Assembly (NCBI RefSeq): GCF_029867415.1
Contig: NW_026706265.1
Span: 124,001 to 188,000, forward strand
Length of the DNA stretch: 64,000 nucleotides
Source of the DNA: Vicia villosa
Lineage: Eukaryota; Streptophyta; Magnoliopsida; Fabales; Fabaceae
Direction of reading: 5' to 3'
Shown here: piece by piece, positions 1-10,272 of the stretch
How positions within the stretch are numbered: position 1 is the first letter of the stretch
Layout: every line of letters starts with the position of its first letter
Translations under genes and position numbers: made by a program
The notes under the pieces: model-generated
What the model was told of the DNA's origin: nothing
The model's input: the letters and a program-made list of their open reading frames with translations, nothing else
The model's database searches: none

Positions 1-109
1 CTATTAAAAGCCCAAAAGCTATTAGAAATATTCTAGAAAATATAATAATATCTAATACATCAAAAATACTAGTAAAATAAATTCATAAATTCTATTAATA
101 CCCCTATCA
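1..109 (-). repeat. 3' LTR (truncated by window edge) of gag-only retroelement
   Basis: These bases repeat the 2356-2464 stretch with about one substitution. On the minus strand the LTR would begin at 109 with TGATAGGGG and run off the left edge of the window. Just inside it (110-150) the minus strand carries a motif containing CTTGAGGACAAGG, of a kind often seen near the 3' end of plant Ty3-type internal regions. The near identity to the 5' LTR suggests a recent insertion. Confidence 0.8.
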
Positions 110-813
110 TTGTCGCGGGGTTCACTTGAACCTTGTCCTCAAGGTTCTAACATTTGAACTCTAATGCAATTAAATTGTCATAAGTGAGAAATAATGTAAT
201 ATTAAATCCCAACAACTTCATGAGTAATAATATTAGAATAGGTTGCTGCAAACTTGCCAATAATTATGGAACAGGGCGTGGAAAAAATTGAAGTTTGTTT
301 TTCTTTTGAAAAAAAATTTGTTGGAGAGTAGGCGTGTCAATTTATGGAGTAGTGAGGCTCAGACGTGTTGTAGAATATCTTGCGTGTGTGGAGGAGAATG
401 AATTGACGTGTTGAAAGTGATTTCACACAAAAGACAAGAAAGGTAGTCTGCATGCACAATGCTCCATAAGGTAATCAATGAAAGAGAAAGTAGAAAGTAG
501 GAACTTTTGCTGTAATTGTGGTAAACTAGTACGTATCATGTTTTTGTTGGCGTGGAGCAAAACTTAATTGGACACATGTCGCCCAACTGAAGGCTAAATT
601 GAATTAGGTGGTAGAGCTGTTCCACACTAATTTTACCATTCCAATTACACTTTTTTTTGTCTTCTTATGTTCTCTCTTTCCTATTCTCTTTCTTCTCTCC
701 ATTCTTTCACGCTTTTTTTTCCTTCTTTCTTCTCTTTCACGCTTTTTTTTCCTTCTTTCTTCTCTTAATCTGTTTTTCTTCTACTTTATCTTATCTTCCA
801 TTTCCATAAGTGA
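110..813 (-). other. 3' internal region of the gag-only element, no pol
   Basis: This stretch lies between the gag stop and the 3' LTR of the minus-strand element. I find no protease, reverse transcriptase or integrase motif in any frame. On the plus strand 660-780 is a pyrimidine-rich tract with tandem TTTTTTTTCCTTCTTTCTTC units, so the element's own strand is purine-rich there. A 69-codon plus-strand frame over this tract is low complexity and not believed. Confidence 0.6.
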
Positions 814-2157
814 TTAACTGAAGTCGACGCAGGAAAAATGGTGTTCATTACCACCGGGGTCGAAAATCAAGATGCAGAAAATCTTTTTGAAAAAGAGGTG
901 TTCATCAATGCTAGAAGTCACTCGTGGTGGTGGTAGTGTCACCGATCGACCAGAGTCCGATGAATTTGAAGGATGTCGCAAAGATAGATGAAAATGATGT
1001 TTGGCCGGCGACAGCATCAGTTTTGATGAGATTTGTAAATCTGGTGGTTTAGGCGGTGGAAACGGCGCAAGTGGTGGAAATGGCGCATGTGTCGGATGTT
1101 GTACTAATCTCTTTTTTTGGTTATCAAATCGTGGCCTCAGAATAGGAGAAGATGACAATGGGGATGATGCCAAAGATATTGCCATAGTTTTCGTTGGAAT
1201 TGTCACTGTTTTTGTTGCCGGAAGTTGATCTCTTGATTCTTGACTTTCTAATACTGGTGGTGGAGGCATGTTGAAATTTTTCAACTCAAAACTAGGATCA
1301 AAAGGTTTCGGTAGAGTCCTGAAATCCGCAACATCGTTTGAATCCAAACCGTTGGAAAGAGACTTGACTGGTTCAACAACTAAATCTTCAAGAAATGAAC
1401 TTTTTTTGATGGATTTCATAGATTCCAGATCTGACTTTTCATCCTCTTCTATTGGTAAAAGCTCTCTCCATTCAGGTTTAAATTTCCATAGCAAAGCTGT
1501 GGTGAATGTATCCCAATTTGATTCTGGGTGGAGGTGAAACCACCATAGCCACCATGTGAGAGCGTCGCCTCTCATTGAACAAGCAGTTTCAATCATCTTT
1601 TCCTCTTCTGATATTCCTCTAATGATGAAAGATTTCTCAGAGCAAAGGATCCACCAATAAGCGTCTTCTATGCCATCAAAATTAGATATCTTCAATGGAG
1701 AAGGATTTAGAGTGTCTTCCCTAACAAACTGAGAGATTGAATCTGTAACTGTGAAAAAATCACTTTCATCACTGACTATGACTTCTGATTGGTGTTGAAA
1801 GGTAAAGTCGTTGATGGGGGTGGAGTTAGGGTGTGCATTTGATGTCTTCGCTGTATATGGTGGTTGAAGGTGTGGAGTGCAAATTGTTTGTTGCTGGTGG
1901 TGACCATTATTGTAGCCAAAAGATGTTGAATCTGATGGGTTGATCATAGGTGGTGTATATCCATGATTAAAATGCATAGTTGGTGATGGAGTTGTAACAT
2001 GAGTATTTGTGGAATAAGATGAAAGAACTTCCCATGGAAAATATGGAGATGAATGTGTGATAGGAGTGGTGTTCATAGAATAGAAATCGAAGGTGGAGTG
2101 ATACGATGGAATTGAAGGTGGATGATAAGGATAATCCATAGGAGGATTTGAGTACAT
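814..2157 (-). CDS. Gag protein of a non-autonomous LTR retrotransposon (TR-GAG-like)
   Basis: A 447-codon open frame on the minus strand starts at the first ATG after the primer-binding region. The N-terminal 110 or so residues are rich in Pro, Ser, Tyr and Thr. A retrotransposon gag (capsid) core follows, with the hallmark pattern RGDALTWWLWWF, then a Trp-rich helix and FKPEW. The C-terminal third is Pro/Ser-rich and disordered-looking. There is no CCHC zinc knuckle and no pol gene between the LTRs, so the element would depend on an autonomous partner for reverse transcription and integration. The frame is uninterrupted, which suggests recent activity. Gag would package RNA in cytoplasmic virus-like particles. 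Family identity at the level of gag is clear; the lineage (Ty3-type) is inferred from gag and flanking motifs. Confidence 0.75.
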   Translation of the reverse strand: MYSNPPMDYPYHPPSIPSYHSTFDFYSMNTTPITHSSPYFPWEVLSSYSTNTHVTTPSPTMHFNHGYTPPMINPSDSTSFGYNNGHHQQQTICTPHLQPPYTAKTSNAHPNSTPINDFTFQHQSEVIVSDESDFFTVTDSISQFVREDTLNPSPLKISNFDGIEDAYWWILCSEKSFIIRGISEEEKMIETACSMRGDALTWWLWWFHLHPESNWDTFTTALLWKFKPEWRELLPIEEDEKSDLESMKSIKKSSFLEDLVVEPVKSLSNGLDSNDVADFRTLPKPFDPSFELKNFNMPPPPVLESQESRDQLPATKTVTIPTKTMAISLASSPLSSSPILRPRFDNQKKRLVQHPTHAPFPPLAPFPPPKPPDLQISSKLMLSPAKHHFHLSLRHPSNSSDSGRSVTLPPPRVTSSIDEHLFFKKIFCILIFDPGGNEHHFSCVDFS

Positions 2158-2173
2158 GAATGAAAGCACCAAT

Positions 2174-2464
2174 TGATAGGAAGATTCCTATCAAGACTAT
2201 AAAATTAGGGTTTTCTAACTAAAAGGGGAAGAACACTACAAGTAAAGGAAATTAAAATAAAGATAACTTTGATTTCATTGATTGATACCCTAAAATGTGT
2301 CAAAGACACTACATATATAATGCTCCTAATGGATAAATAACTAAAAGCCCAAAAGCTATTAAAAGCCCAAAAGCTATTAGAAATATTCTAGAAAATATAA
2401 TAATATCTAATACATCAAAAATACTAATAAAATAAATTCATAAATTCTATTAATACCCCTATCA
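2174..2464 (-). repeat. 5' LTR (291 bp) of the gag-only element
   Basis: On the minus strand the LTR starts TGATAGGGG and ends TTCCTATCA, so its ends are the inverted pair TGATAGG/CCTATCA. It is followed at 2173 downward by ATTGGTGCTTTCATTCATG, a presumed primer-binding region. A duplicated AAAGCCCAAAAGCTATT unit occurs at 2343-2379. The LTR lies in what was intron 2 of an F-box gene copy. The target-site duplication cannot be tested because the other end is outside the window. Confidence 0.8.
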
Positions 2465-3066
2465 AAAACATAAAGCCATGCTATGAAAAGATAAATCAGA
2501 TATGATCCTTATAACAAACCTCATCAATGCTAAGGTTTTGAAGCTTAGGGCAGTGTTTGAGAAATTCTACTACAATACGCCACTTATAATTGAGATTTGA
2601 GAGAGGTAAGTTTCAAATAGGTCAAATTATGATAGGTAGGCATCAATTCTAACACGCTCCTAAAATGTAAAAGGTGACAAAAACTATCAAAAATCATGGT
2701 AAAACACCCAACAGAAAACAAAATAGAGATTTTCTTTTTCATATAAAAATCAAACCTCAGCAATTTCAATGGAGAGAGTCCGTACATTCTGAAGTGCTTG
2801 GAATGGAAAATGGAAATAAGAGAAATCAACATCTGCTACAATTAAGTTACTTAACCTAAAATTTTTCCATTTGTTAGAGCTTATTAGAGAGTCCTCTTCG
2901 CAGTCATAAGACACATCACATATGAATAACTTCTCAAGAATTGGACATCCATCTAAAACCAACATAAAATCTAGATCCTCAGGAAAAGTTATAAATTGTA
3001 AATTAAGAGTTTTGAGCAATGGAAGTTCAACCGAGGAAAAACTATGCTCAACCCAGAAAACACTAA

Positions 3067-3457
3067 GGCTATGTTTGGGAGTTTGGAGGGGAAGGGAGGG
3101 GAGGGCTTTGAAAAATAAGAAGAATTGAGTGAAAAGGATAAAAAGATTTTGGGTAGGAGGGTTTTGGAGGGTTTGAGTTTATTCATAAAACCAAAAACCC
3201 CATAAAATGGGGGAACTCAAAAATTGTATTGAATGAGGGTTTTGGAGGGTTTTGAAGGGCTTACATAAATTTTCCAAATATCTTTTAGGTTGTTATAGTA
3301 TTCTGAAAATTAAAAATTTAGTAATGATAATGACTCTTTTATCATTCTAAACAAAATCATTTTTTCAAAAAATGTCAAATATTTTTTTATACTTTTTTTA
3401 AAATTTCATTTTTGGAAGCCTTCCCCTCCCCTCCCCTCCAAACTCCCAAACATAGCC
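3067..3457. mobile_element. Tourist-like MITE (PIF/Harbinger type), 391 bp
   Basis: Long terminal inverted repeats start GGCTATGTTTGGGAGTTTGG and end with the reverse complement. The element is flanked by TAA at 3064-3066 and 3458-3460, the 3-bp duplication typical of PIF/Harbinger elements. It splits exon 1 of the F-box pseudogene. Related copies are at 33269-38836 (interrupted) and, truncated, at about 23141-23280 and 41238-41360. Confidence 0.85.
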
Positions 3458-3633
3458 TAAGATGAAGAACCACAAGAGTTCTGCAAGTGAAAATGCTAAT
3501 AGGCAATATAAGCCAACCCCCGGATGAGCCTACATCGAGAGTAAGGTGCTCGACACCGTGTTGTAATACGTAATTGAGCCATTTGGTGAAAGTAGGAATG
3601 AGAGGAAAATTGGTAGTGTTTGTATAATCATAT

Positions 3634-3636
<3 letters not shown>

Positions 3637-3723
<87 letters not shown>
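3637..3723. repeat. (AG)n microsatellite, about 43 units
   Basis: An uninterrupted AG/CT run lies within former F-box exon 1. It accounts for a spurious Leu-Ser repeat frame on the minus strand. Confidence 0.95.
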
Positions 3724-3726
<3 letters not shown>

Positions 3727-3909
3727 TTTTGATTGAAGCGGAAATTGGCGGTTGAGTCTGATAATCTGGTGTGGCTGAAGTCGAGAACGGGGACTGAGAG
3801 CCATAGATGGTTGATGGTTCCACCTCTTTGAAAGAATGCTTGTGGCAGCGGATTGTTTGGTTGGGAGAAAAGAGAGAATGTGACCGAGAATCGTAGAGTG
3901 CTTATTGTG

Positions 3910-4505
3910 GGCCCGTTTGTTTTGATTTTTTTAAAAAATAGTTAATTTTGAATCTATTTCAAATAGATTTTTATGAAAATCATTTTTAAAATACAAGTTT
4001 TTAAAAAAAATAGAGTTTTAATTAAGTTTTTATCTTCAATAATGTATGTTTATGTTATAAGTTTTTAAAATGAGTGTTTCATTTTAGAAAAAACGAATAT
4101 AAAAAAATTGGCTTAATTGCAATTTTGGTCCCGCTGTTATCATTTTTTTTTACTTTTTTAGTCACTATATTTTAGTTTTTTGAGGATTTTGGTCCCCTGC
4201 AAATTCGAAGACAATTTTAAATGAAATGACGCTCATATTGATGATGTGTCAGTGCCAGTTCAATAGTGAAATGTTAAAAAAAACTAATTTTATTTAAGAT
4301 TTATGTTGAACATGTCATCAATGTGAGTTTCATTTCATTAAAAATTGCCTTCGAATTTGTAAGGGGACCAAAATCCTCAAAAAAATAAAATAAAAGACTA
4401 AAATTCAGGATTTTAAAATAGAATTTTTAAAAAACGGTTTTGAAAAATCTATTTTCAAAAATACAAAGAAAAAATTTAATTTTTTGAAACCAAAACAAAC
4501 GGATC
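3910..4505. mobile_element. MITE inserted next to F-box start codon, with nested foldback
   Basis: The ends are inverted: CCGTTTGTTTTG on the left and CAAAACAAACGG on the right. It separates the ATG of the F-box pseudogene (4518) from the rest of exon 1; the intact paralogue reads continuously here. Inside is a second palindromic element (4172-4386) with arms of about 75 bp built on GAGGATTTTGGTCCCC. I could not define a clean target-site duplication for the outer element. Confidence 0.65.
4172..4386. repeat. Nested foldback element
   Basis: The left arm (about 4172-4250) and right arm (about 4305-4386) are inverted copies sharing TTTTTTGAGGATTTTGGTCC, an AAATTCGAAG segment and an AATGAAATGA segment. 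The loop is short. The arrangement is that of a foldback MITE inserted in a larger MITE. Confidence 0.65.
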
Positions 4506-4518
4506 ATGTATCCGCCAT

Positions 4519-5104
4519 TGAAACGGAAATTTTTAGACGAAGAAGATTCTTATTCAACACCGTGTTGTCAAGAACCCTAATTTCTTGATGTTAAGATTCC
4601 TCTTTTACTCACCATTTTTTAATCTTCTCCATTTGAAAAATAAAAGGAGAAATCAATTTTGTATCATCATTAATTATATCTCTATAAATAGAATTTTCTA
4701 TAAATTTTTTATTGAAAGATATTGTTGTTCGTCGATTTAGGGTGACAAAAATATTTTTTAAATTAAGAAGGGTGAAAATAATAATATTTTTCCAACATAA
4801 TTGAAATATTATTTAAATTAGTAAAAAAGTTATAGTGATATAACTAATATCAAAATAATTAGATAAAAAAATTTTATGCCGACAAAATTTATTTAAAATT
4901 TAAATTTATTTTAAATAAAGAAATTTATTATTATGCATCTATAATATAAGAATGGTTGTGGAAAAGTCTACAACACCCTTATTTGATTTTTTGCCACCAC
5001 AATGAAATTGTTTTTAATTATTAAAATAATACAACCATCGTATTTTATCAAATCTCTCTTCATTCTCTATTTTTTTTTTCTCTTTCATCACTTTCTCACT
5101 TCTT
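4519..5104. other. AT-rich intergenic DNA, no gene seen
   Basis: This begins with the former 5' flank of the F-box pseudogene. The rest is AT-rich sequence with short homopolymers. I see no coding frame or terminal repeat structure. Confidence 0.5.
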
Positions 5105-5650
5105 TATTCCACAATTAGGGAAAAAATTTATTATTTATGAAAAATAGTATTTATGATCCAAATATTTTTTATTCAAAAATGATATACGGGAAAAAATCTA
5201 CTATTAATCTAAATAATTTTATATACAAAATTTATATTGATTCAAATATTTTTTTGTAAATGATACTTAAACAAAAATAATATTTGTATACGGAAAAAAA
5301 TTATTAATTGCAAAAAATGGTATTTATGATCCAAATATTTTTTATTCAAAAGTGGTATACGGGGGAAAATAAACTATTGATCTAAATATTTTTATATACG
5401 AAATTTACTATTGATACCAATATTTTTATAAATGATATCTAAACAAAAATAATTTTTGTATATGGAAAATAATCTATTACCTAAAAAAAATTGTATTTAT
5501 GATTCAAATATTTTTTAATCAAAAATGGTATACGAGAAAAAATCTACTATTGATCTAAATGTTTTTATATACGAAATTTAGTATTGATGCAGATATTTTT
5601 GTAAATGATACCTAAATAAAAATTAAGTCTTTATACGGAAAAAAAATCAA
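5105..5650. repeat. 173-bp tandem repeat, about 3 copies
   Basis: The landmark TTTATGATCCAAATATTTTTT recurs near 5150, 5323 and 5496, giving a period of 173 bp. Each unit also carries variants of ATGGTATACGGG, TTTTTATATACGAAATTTA and GTAAATGATACCTAAA in the same order. Copies are diverged by substitutions and small indels. The unit length is nucleosome-sized, like many plant satellites, but the array is short. Confidence 0.8.
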
Positions 5651-6045
5651 ATATAGATTTATATATTGTATATACGATGAGGATTGGCTACATGATTGCG
5701 CCTTTACCCCTTACAAAGCAAAAAGGTGTGGGTCCCACCATTTATTATTCACTCATCTCACTTTCTTTGTTTATCAATCACAAGAAATCTCCAACTTTTT
5801 TTCTTTTTTTCTCTTTTCTATCTCTCTTTAATTTCTCTCAAACCAATCAAAGTCTTAGAGAAAGGTCCTCAACCTCTTCCCAATTATATGCAAAGGAAAA
5901 TGTACCTCGCAAAATTGGAAAGAGCTAGGAGATGACTAAGCTTTGAATCCAATAGACGAGCTAGGAGACTAAATTTGAACTTAAAACTTTGGATTTGGTT
6001 TAGAAAAAAAGTCAAGTGATATCTCAACTTATAAGATCGAAACCA
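5651..6045. other. Intergenic, no gene seen
   Basis: It contains a CT-rich stretch (5755-5860) that opens two overlapping low-complexity frames. Neither has a recognisable domain and I do not call them genes. Confidence 0.4.
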
Positions 6046-6500
6046 TAGTTTTAAATTATGGTTGTAGTTGCAATCGCGGATGTGATTGCGGTTGCAAGTG
6101 TTGTAATTGTGATCATGCTTGTAAATTGTGGTTGGGAATGTAGTTACGTTTACGGGTGTTACAATTATGGTCACTGCGATTGCTGCGATGTATATTACGA
6201 CCGTTACAGCGTGAATTTTTATTGAGTGGTATTTGAAATACAATGTTTAAAAAACACTTAATGTTAAGATATTTCATCACATCTGAAGTAAATTGAGTTA
6301 TGCGATTTTAAATTTTTGAGATTTGATGAAAATACTTAAAAAAATATGAGTGAAATTGTCTAAAATGTAGTTTATATTGTGATCGAACGCGTGATTTTAA
6401 ATCACACCGCAATTGCGGTCTGATGGGGTTGCAGAGACTATCGCATCCATAATATTGCGCTTGCAATTGTTGTTGCGAAGTGCAATTTAAAACCATGATT
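6046..6500. mobile_element. Possible foldback/MITE rich in TTGCAATCGCGG motifs
   Basis: The left end (CCATAGTTTTAAATTATGG) and the right end (CAATTTAAAACCATG) are roughly inverted. The interior has many short repeats of the type TTGCAATYGCGG on both strands. The ends are imperfect and no target-site duplication is clear. Confidence 0.4.
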
Positions 6501-7888
6501 CAAACCACATATTATTGAGCTTTTCTAGAAACTTATTCAAAGTCTTAACCTCACCAAATCGATCGATCCCAAATCTAGCACCAGAATTGTTTCGTCTCGA
6601 TGGAACGAACACCTCTACTACCAAACCAAGATCCAAAAAACATCATTTTAGAGCCGCATGATTAACGTTATCCAGAAAGTTTGTAAAGTAGTTCGAGTGC
6701 ACCTCCATAAACCAATTCATGAAGAAAGACCCCACGAAGAACAAGGAAAAAAAACTGATAAATGAGAAAAGATAAAGAGAAAAACCTGGATGGAAAAAGC
6801 TAAAGAAAATAGATCACAGATGACAAGAGGCTAGATGTATGATAATGCACGATGGAAGAAACTATAGACGATATGTAACGTTAGTAGATACACTATGCAG
6901 TAGATGACAATCGAAATGTTGTGAATGCATGATGTGAGTTGTTTAATGCAAGACGAAACAAGGATGAATGACAATGATCATGGAATAGTTACTGCGATTT
7001 GGATACAACAACTAGGACTGAGCAAGAGCTTAATGATGCAAGATGAATGAATGATAATACATGAAAAACACTAGAACAGGCTATTCTACTCTCTGAGATA
7101 ATGTCAAATGGCGAATGGAAGATGCATTGCATGGTAACTTAATTAGAACACAAAATAAAAAAAAATTATAGACTTAATATCATTTTTGTATATTAAGCTT
7201 ATTTTGATTCTTTAACTTAAAAAATTGTCTATATTGTTAGTATTTTTGTCTAACTAACGACCTAAAAATTCAAAAATCCATCCCCAAATTTGTCACTAAT
7301 TAGACAAAAATGATTAACATAATAAGTTTTGAAGAGTTAATAGACCAATATGGGACAAAAAGAATTAAACCAAAATTATATTAAAAAGTGAAAACCAAGT
7401 TCATTTATTTTGGAATTTTTGTGCATGCAAGTGACCCTCATAATGAAATGTAGGAATACTAGTACCACCAAAACATATCAATTCGCCATGGTTACTATAC
7501 ACTTTGAATAGGTCTTAGTCTCACCATTTGCCATGGCTTTTGCCTTTTGCTTGAGTTTAACATTCCTTCAGTAAAGGGATCAAACTAGTGCAAAATTAAA
7601 TTGTACAGAAATATAAAATGTTTATTAAGCTCAGTGTGTTTAAGAGTTTTGAACATTAGTTGGAATAGAAAACAATTTGTAAAAAAATCATAAACCATTC
7701 ATGGTATGAGTATAATCTGGTGGAGTAATCTCCTTACCATGTGCTATGCTAACATAATGAATGTAATCTAGGGAAAACATGGAAAAAAAGTGAAACCGAA
7801 AAATGATGGTCCAATGGGTCCATAATGCATTACTATGAAACCAAATAAAAATTCAATCATCTAGGAGCAGTAGCTAGCCAAATCATCT
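6501..7888. other. Intergenic region downstream of F-box gene, no gene seen
   Basis: No frame with recognisable domains. About 7150-7400 has weakly inverted ends around ATTAATATCATTTT-like motifs and may be an old MITE. The last few hundred bases are the presumed 3' flank and UTR of the F-box gene. Confidence 0.4.
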
Positions 7889-9269
7889 TCATTTAAAATA
7901 AATCTGGCACAAGGCAGAGCTCTTTGGGAAGGACAGCAATTCCATTTGCATCGCAAGCTTCTCTTCGCAATTCATGGAAGACGGACTGCATATTGTCATT
8001 CTCCGTAAGTGTGTTGAATTCAGCATGATGTATTGTGCAAATTGTAGCTCATATTCCTGTCCTCTATAATTTGTAATGTTGCATTCTTTGAACTGTGAAG
8101 AGAGGCATTCAGGAGAAATACTTGGGATTGAGATAAAAGATTTAACCGATGTTAAAAGTTGAGGCATTTCAAGGACAAGAGTTTGAAGCTTGGGGAATTT
8201 CTCCAGCACCCCAAATACCCAACACCAATCAACATTTCTTTGGAAGACAAGTTCCACATGAGTTAGATTAGGAAACACAGGAACATGGCCATACATCTAC
8301 AACAATTACAAATAAAAATGAATAAACATTTCAAGTCATGATATAAATGAAAATGGAAATAAAATAGAAAACACAGGCACAAATATCAGACACAACGACA
8401 TCAATATAAGTAACTGTATGTAATTACAAGTGTCAGTTTAATATCCGCGTTGAATTTTGTGACAAGTCTTTAATCAGTAGTGTAAGTGCTACATATCAAA
8501 TATATTACAAAGTAAATACGTGTATCCAAATTACCTCTTCTATCCGGAGAAATTCGACATTAGAAAAGGCTCCAATAGGAACATCACAGCTATTCAAGTT
8601 AGATATATCTGCCCTAACCAAATTGGTTAACCTCTTAAACTTTCCATTATACTCCTGTAACCAATACCTCACAGATATATCTTTAGCTTCAAAATCTTCA
8701 AGAATTGGACAAGAATTAACTAGTTCACAAAGATACCAGTGTTCGGCAATAAAAACATCATTCAGATGTAAGGTTTTAAGCGAAGGAAAGTCAACCGGTA
8801 AAAAATAATTCACACGTACCGTTTTCAACTTGAGAACTATGAGATTACTAAAAGCAAAAATAAAATTGTAAAAATTCAACCTATCAGACCCTTGGAATTC
8901 AAGGTGCTCCATTCCATATTTGTCTGCGATTATTAACCACTTCAGAACAGCGGTTTCCAATGACTCATTGACAGGATTTTCATGACATTTTAGGTCAAAT
9001 CTTTTGATGAGTTTGCGGTGCTTAATTTTTGCACAAATAACATAGTATATCATATCCATGAAGCGGAAATAAGGTTTTCCTCTGTTCATAAATCTCTGGT
9101 CATCGAAGTTGAGATTGGGGACTAAGAGCCAAATTGGCTTCCACCTTTTAGAAAGAAGAGATGTGGTAAAAGCAACTTCGGTTGGAAGAAAAGAGAGAAT
9201 GTGACTGAGGATTTCATCCGGCAACGTGCTGATCATGTCTTCCTTTTCATCTTCCATTTCCATCTGCAT
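7889..9269 (-). CDS. F-box/LRR/FBD protein (2 exons, 380 aa)
   Basis: Exon 1 is 9269-8535 (245 codons); the intron 8534-8297 has GT/AG ends (GAAGAG|GTAA and TTGTAG|ATG); exon 2 is 8296-7889 (135 codons plus stop). The join is phase 0. The F-box occupies about residues 10-50 (ISTLPDEILSHILSFLPT, then LLSKRWKPIWL). LRR-type segments follow, with LKTLHLNDVF and CPILEDFEAK. The C-terminal FBD-like part contains FPNLTHVELVF and the stretch ending in the RRMTICS pattern. Length and order fit plant F-box/FBD/LRR proteins, which bind SKP1 in SCF E3 ligases and recruit unknown substrates. Two further ATGs at codons 3 and 5 are alternative starts. A hAT element lies 48 bp upstream of the ATG. The exons are uninterrupted, so the gene may be functional; expression is unknown. 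Confidence 0.85.
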
Positions 9270-9317
9270 TCCAAAGTTTTGAGGATTAATTACAAAACAG
9301 GGAAGAATCCTAATTCA

Positions 9318-10264
9318 CAAGGCCGGTTATACCCCTGTGCAGCCTGGTCCACTGCACAGGGCCTCTAAAAGTACAAGGACCTCCAAATTCAAAGCTTATG
9401 CACACAGCAAATTTTAGAAAATTTGAATTTGACTTTTTCTATAACTTGTGATTAGATAGCAATAGTAATAAAGTTACGTAACAAATTCAACGAACAAATC
9501 AAACTCAAACAAAAATCTTCACAGAACAACATATAAGCAAAATCATGTACACATTTCATTTTTTCTTTTTTCTATCTAATTTTCACTAAAACTTCTGAAT
9601 AACAAAGCTCTTATAATTATTTTTTATTATTTTTTAGGTTTTTCACCACCGGTTTAATACGGTACGGGAGTCGGTAAATTAATTCTTATTATGACTAATA
9701 TACATATATAAAATTAATTCTTATTTTTATGGATATCAATACAGTATCTTAATTATTTATTTTCTCATTAATATATCATACCTTATTCAAACTTAATTTA
9801 TTAATATGTTTTAAAATTTAAATATTTAAGATGGATTGTACAGTTTTGCTACAATATAAAGTTGTTCCTATGATATATTGATCTTTTATAATATTATATT
9901 TTTATTATTTTGCATGGAAATCTTAATTTAAAAATTCAAGTGTATATTATATATTATAATAGAATTTTTTAATCTTTCTATTTTATAAATTTACTTTTAA
10001 TTCTTATTTTTTTTATTGTTAATTTTAATTTGTAATTTTATTTGCTAATTGTTAATCATCTCTTAAGATTTAAAAGTTTAATTCTGAATATGAGAAAAAA
10101 TTTGATAAGTTAACTTAATTTCAAAAAAAATCTCATAAAACCCACATTTTTTTGTTGAAATTGTGAATATTATACTTGTTGATTTGGGATTTTTGTTTTG
10201 ATTTTTTTAGTGAGAATTTTTTAAATATTAGAACAGCGCCTCTAAATAGTTTGACACGGCCCCG
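9318..10264. mobile_element. hAT-like non-autonomous element, 947 bp
   Basis: It is bounded by CTAATTCA at 9310-9317 and 10265-10272, an 8-bp target-site duplication typical of hAT elements. The ends read CAAGGCCGGT and ACGGCCCCG, variants of the CAGGGCCGGT ends of the element at 60221-61183. The interior is AT-rich without a transposase frame. It lies between the F-box ATG and its original upstream sequence. Confidence 0.85.
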
Positions 10265-10272
10265 CTAATTCA

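Larger units (their letters stand above)
2465..4518 (-). pseudogene. F-box/LRR/FBD pseudogene with nested insertions
   Basis: This is a degraded paralogue of the gene at 50737-52113. Read on the minus strand it has the ATGGCGGAT start at 4518, F-box codons at about 3905-3750 (matching the ILSF..SILSKRWNHLWLS region of the intact copy), LRR codons at 3019-2756 including CPILEKL, a donor GAG|GTTTG at 2756 and exon 2 at about 2650-2522. Breaks: a 596-bp MITE directly after the start codon (3910-4505), an (AG)43 tract inside exon 1, a 391-bp MITE splitting exon 1 (3067-3457), a frameshift in exon 2 near 2600 leading to TAA, and the gag-only element in intron 2. Exon 3 (FBD) would lie beyond the left edge. 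Intact relatives would act as substrate adaptors in SCF ubiquitin ligases; this copy cannot. Confidence 0.85.

Noticed and set aside
1001..1537. Plus-strand frames with Gly-rich peptide (75 and 89 codons)
   Set aside because: They are antisense to the gag gene of the minus-strand element.
3530..3823. 97-codon Ser-Leu-rich minus-strand frame
   Set aside because: It is a translation of the (AG)n tract in the F-box pseudogene.
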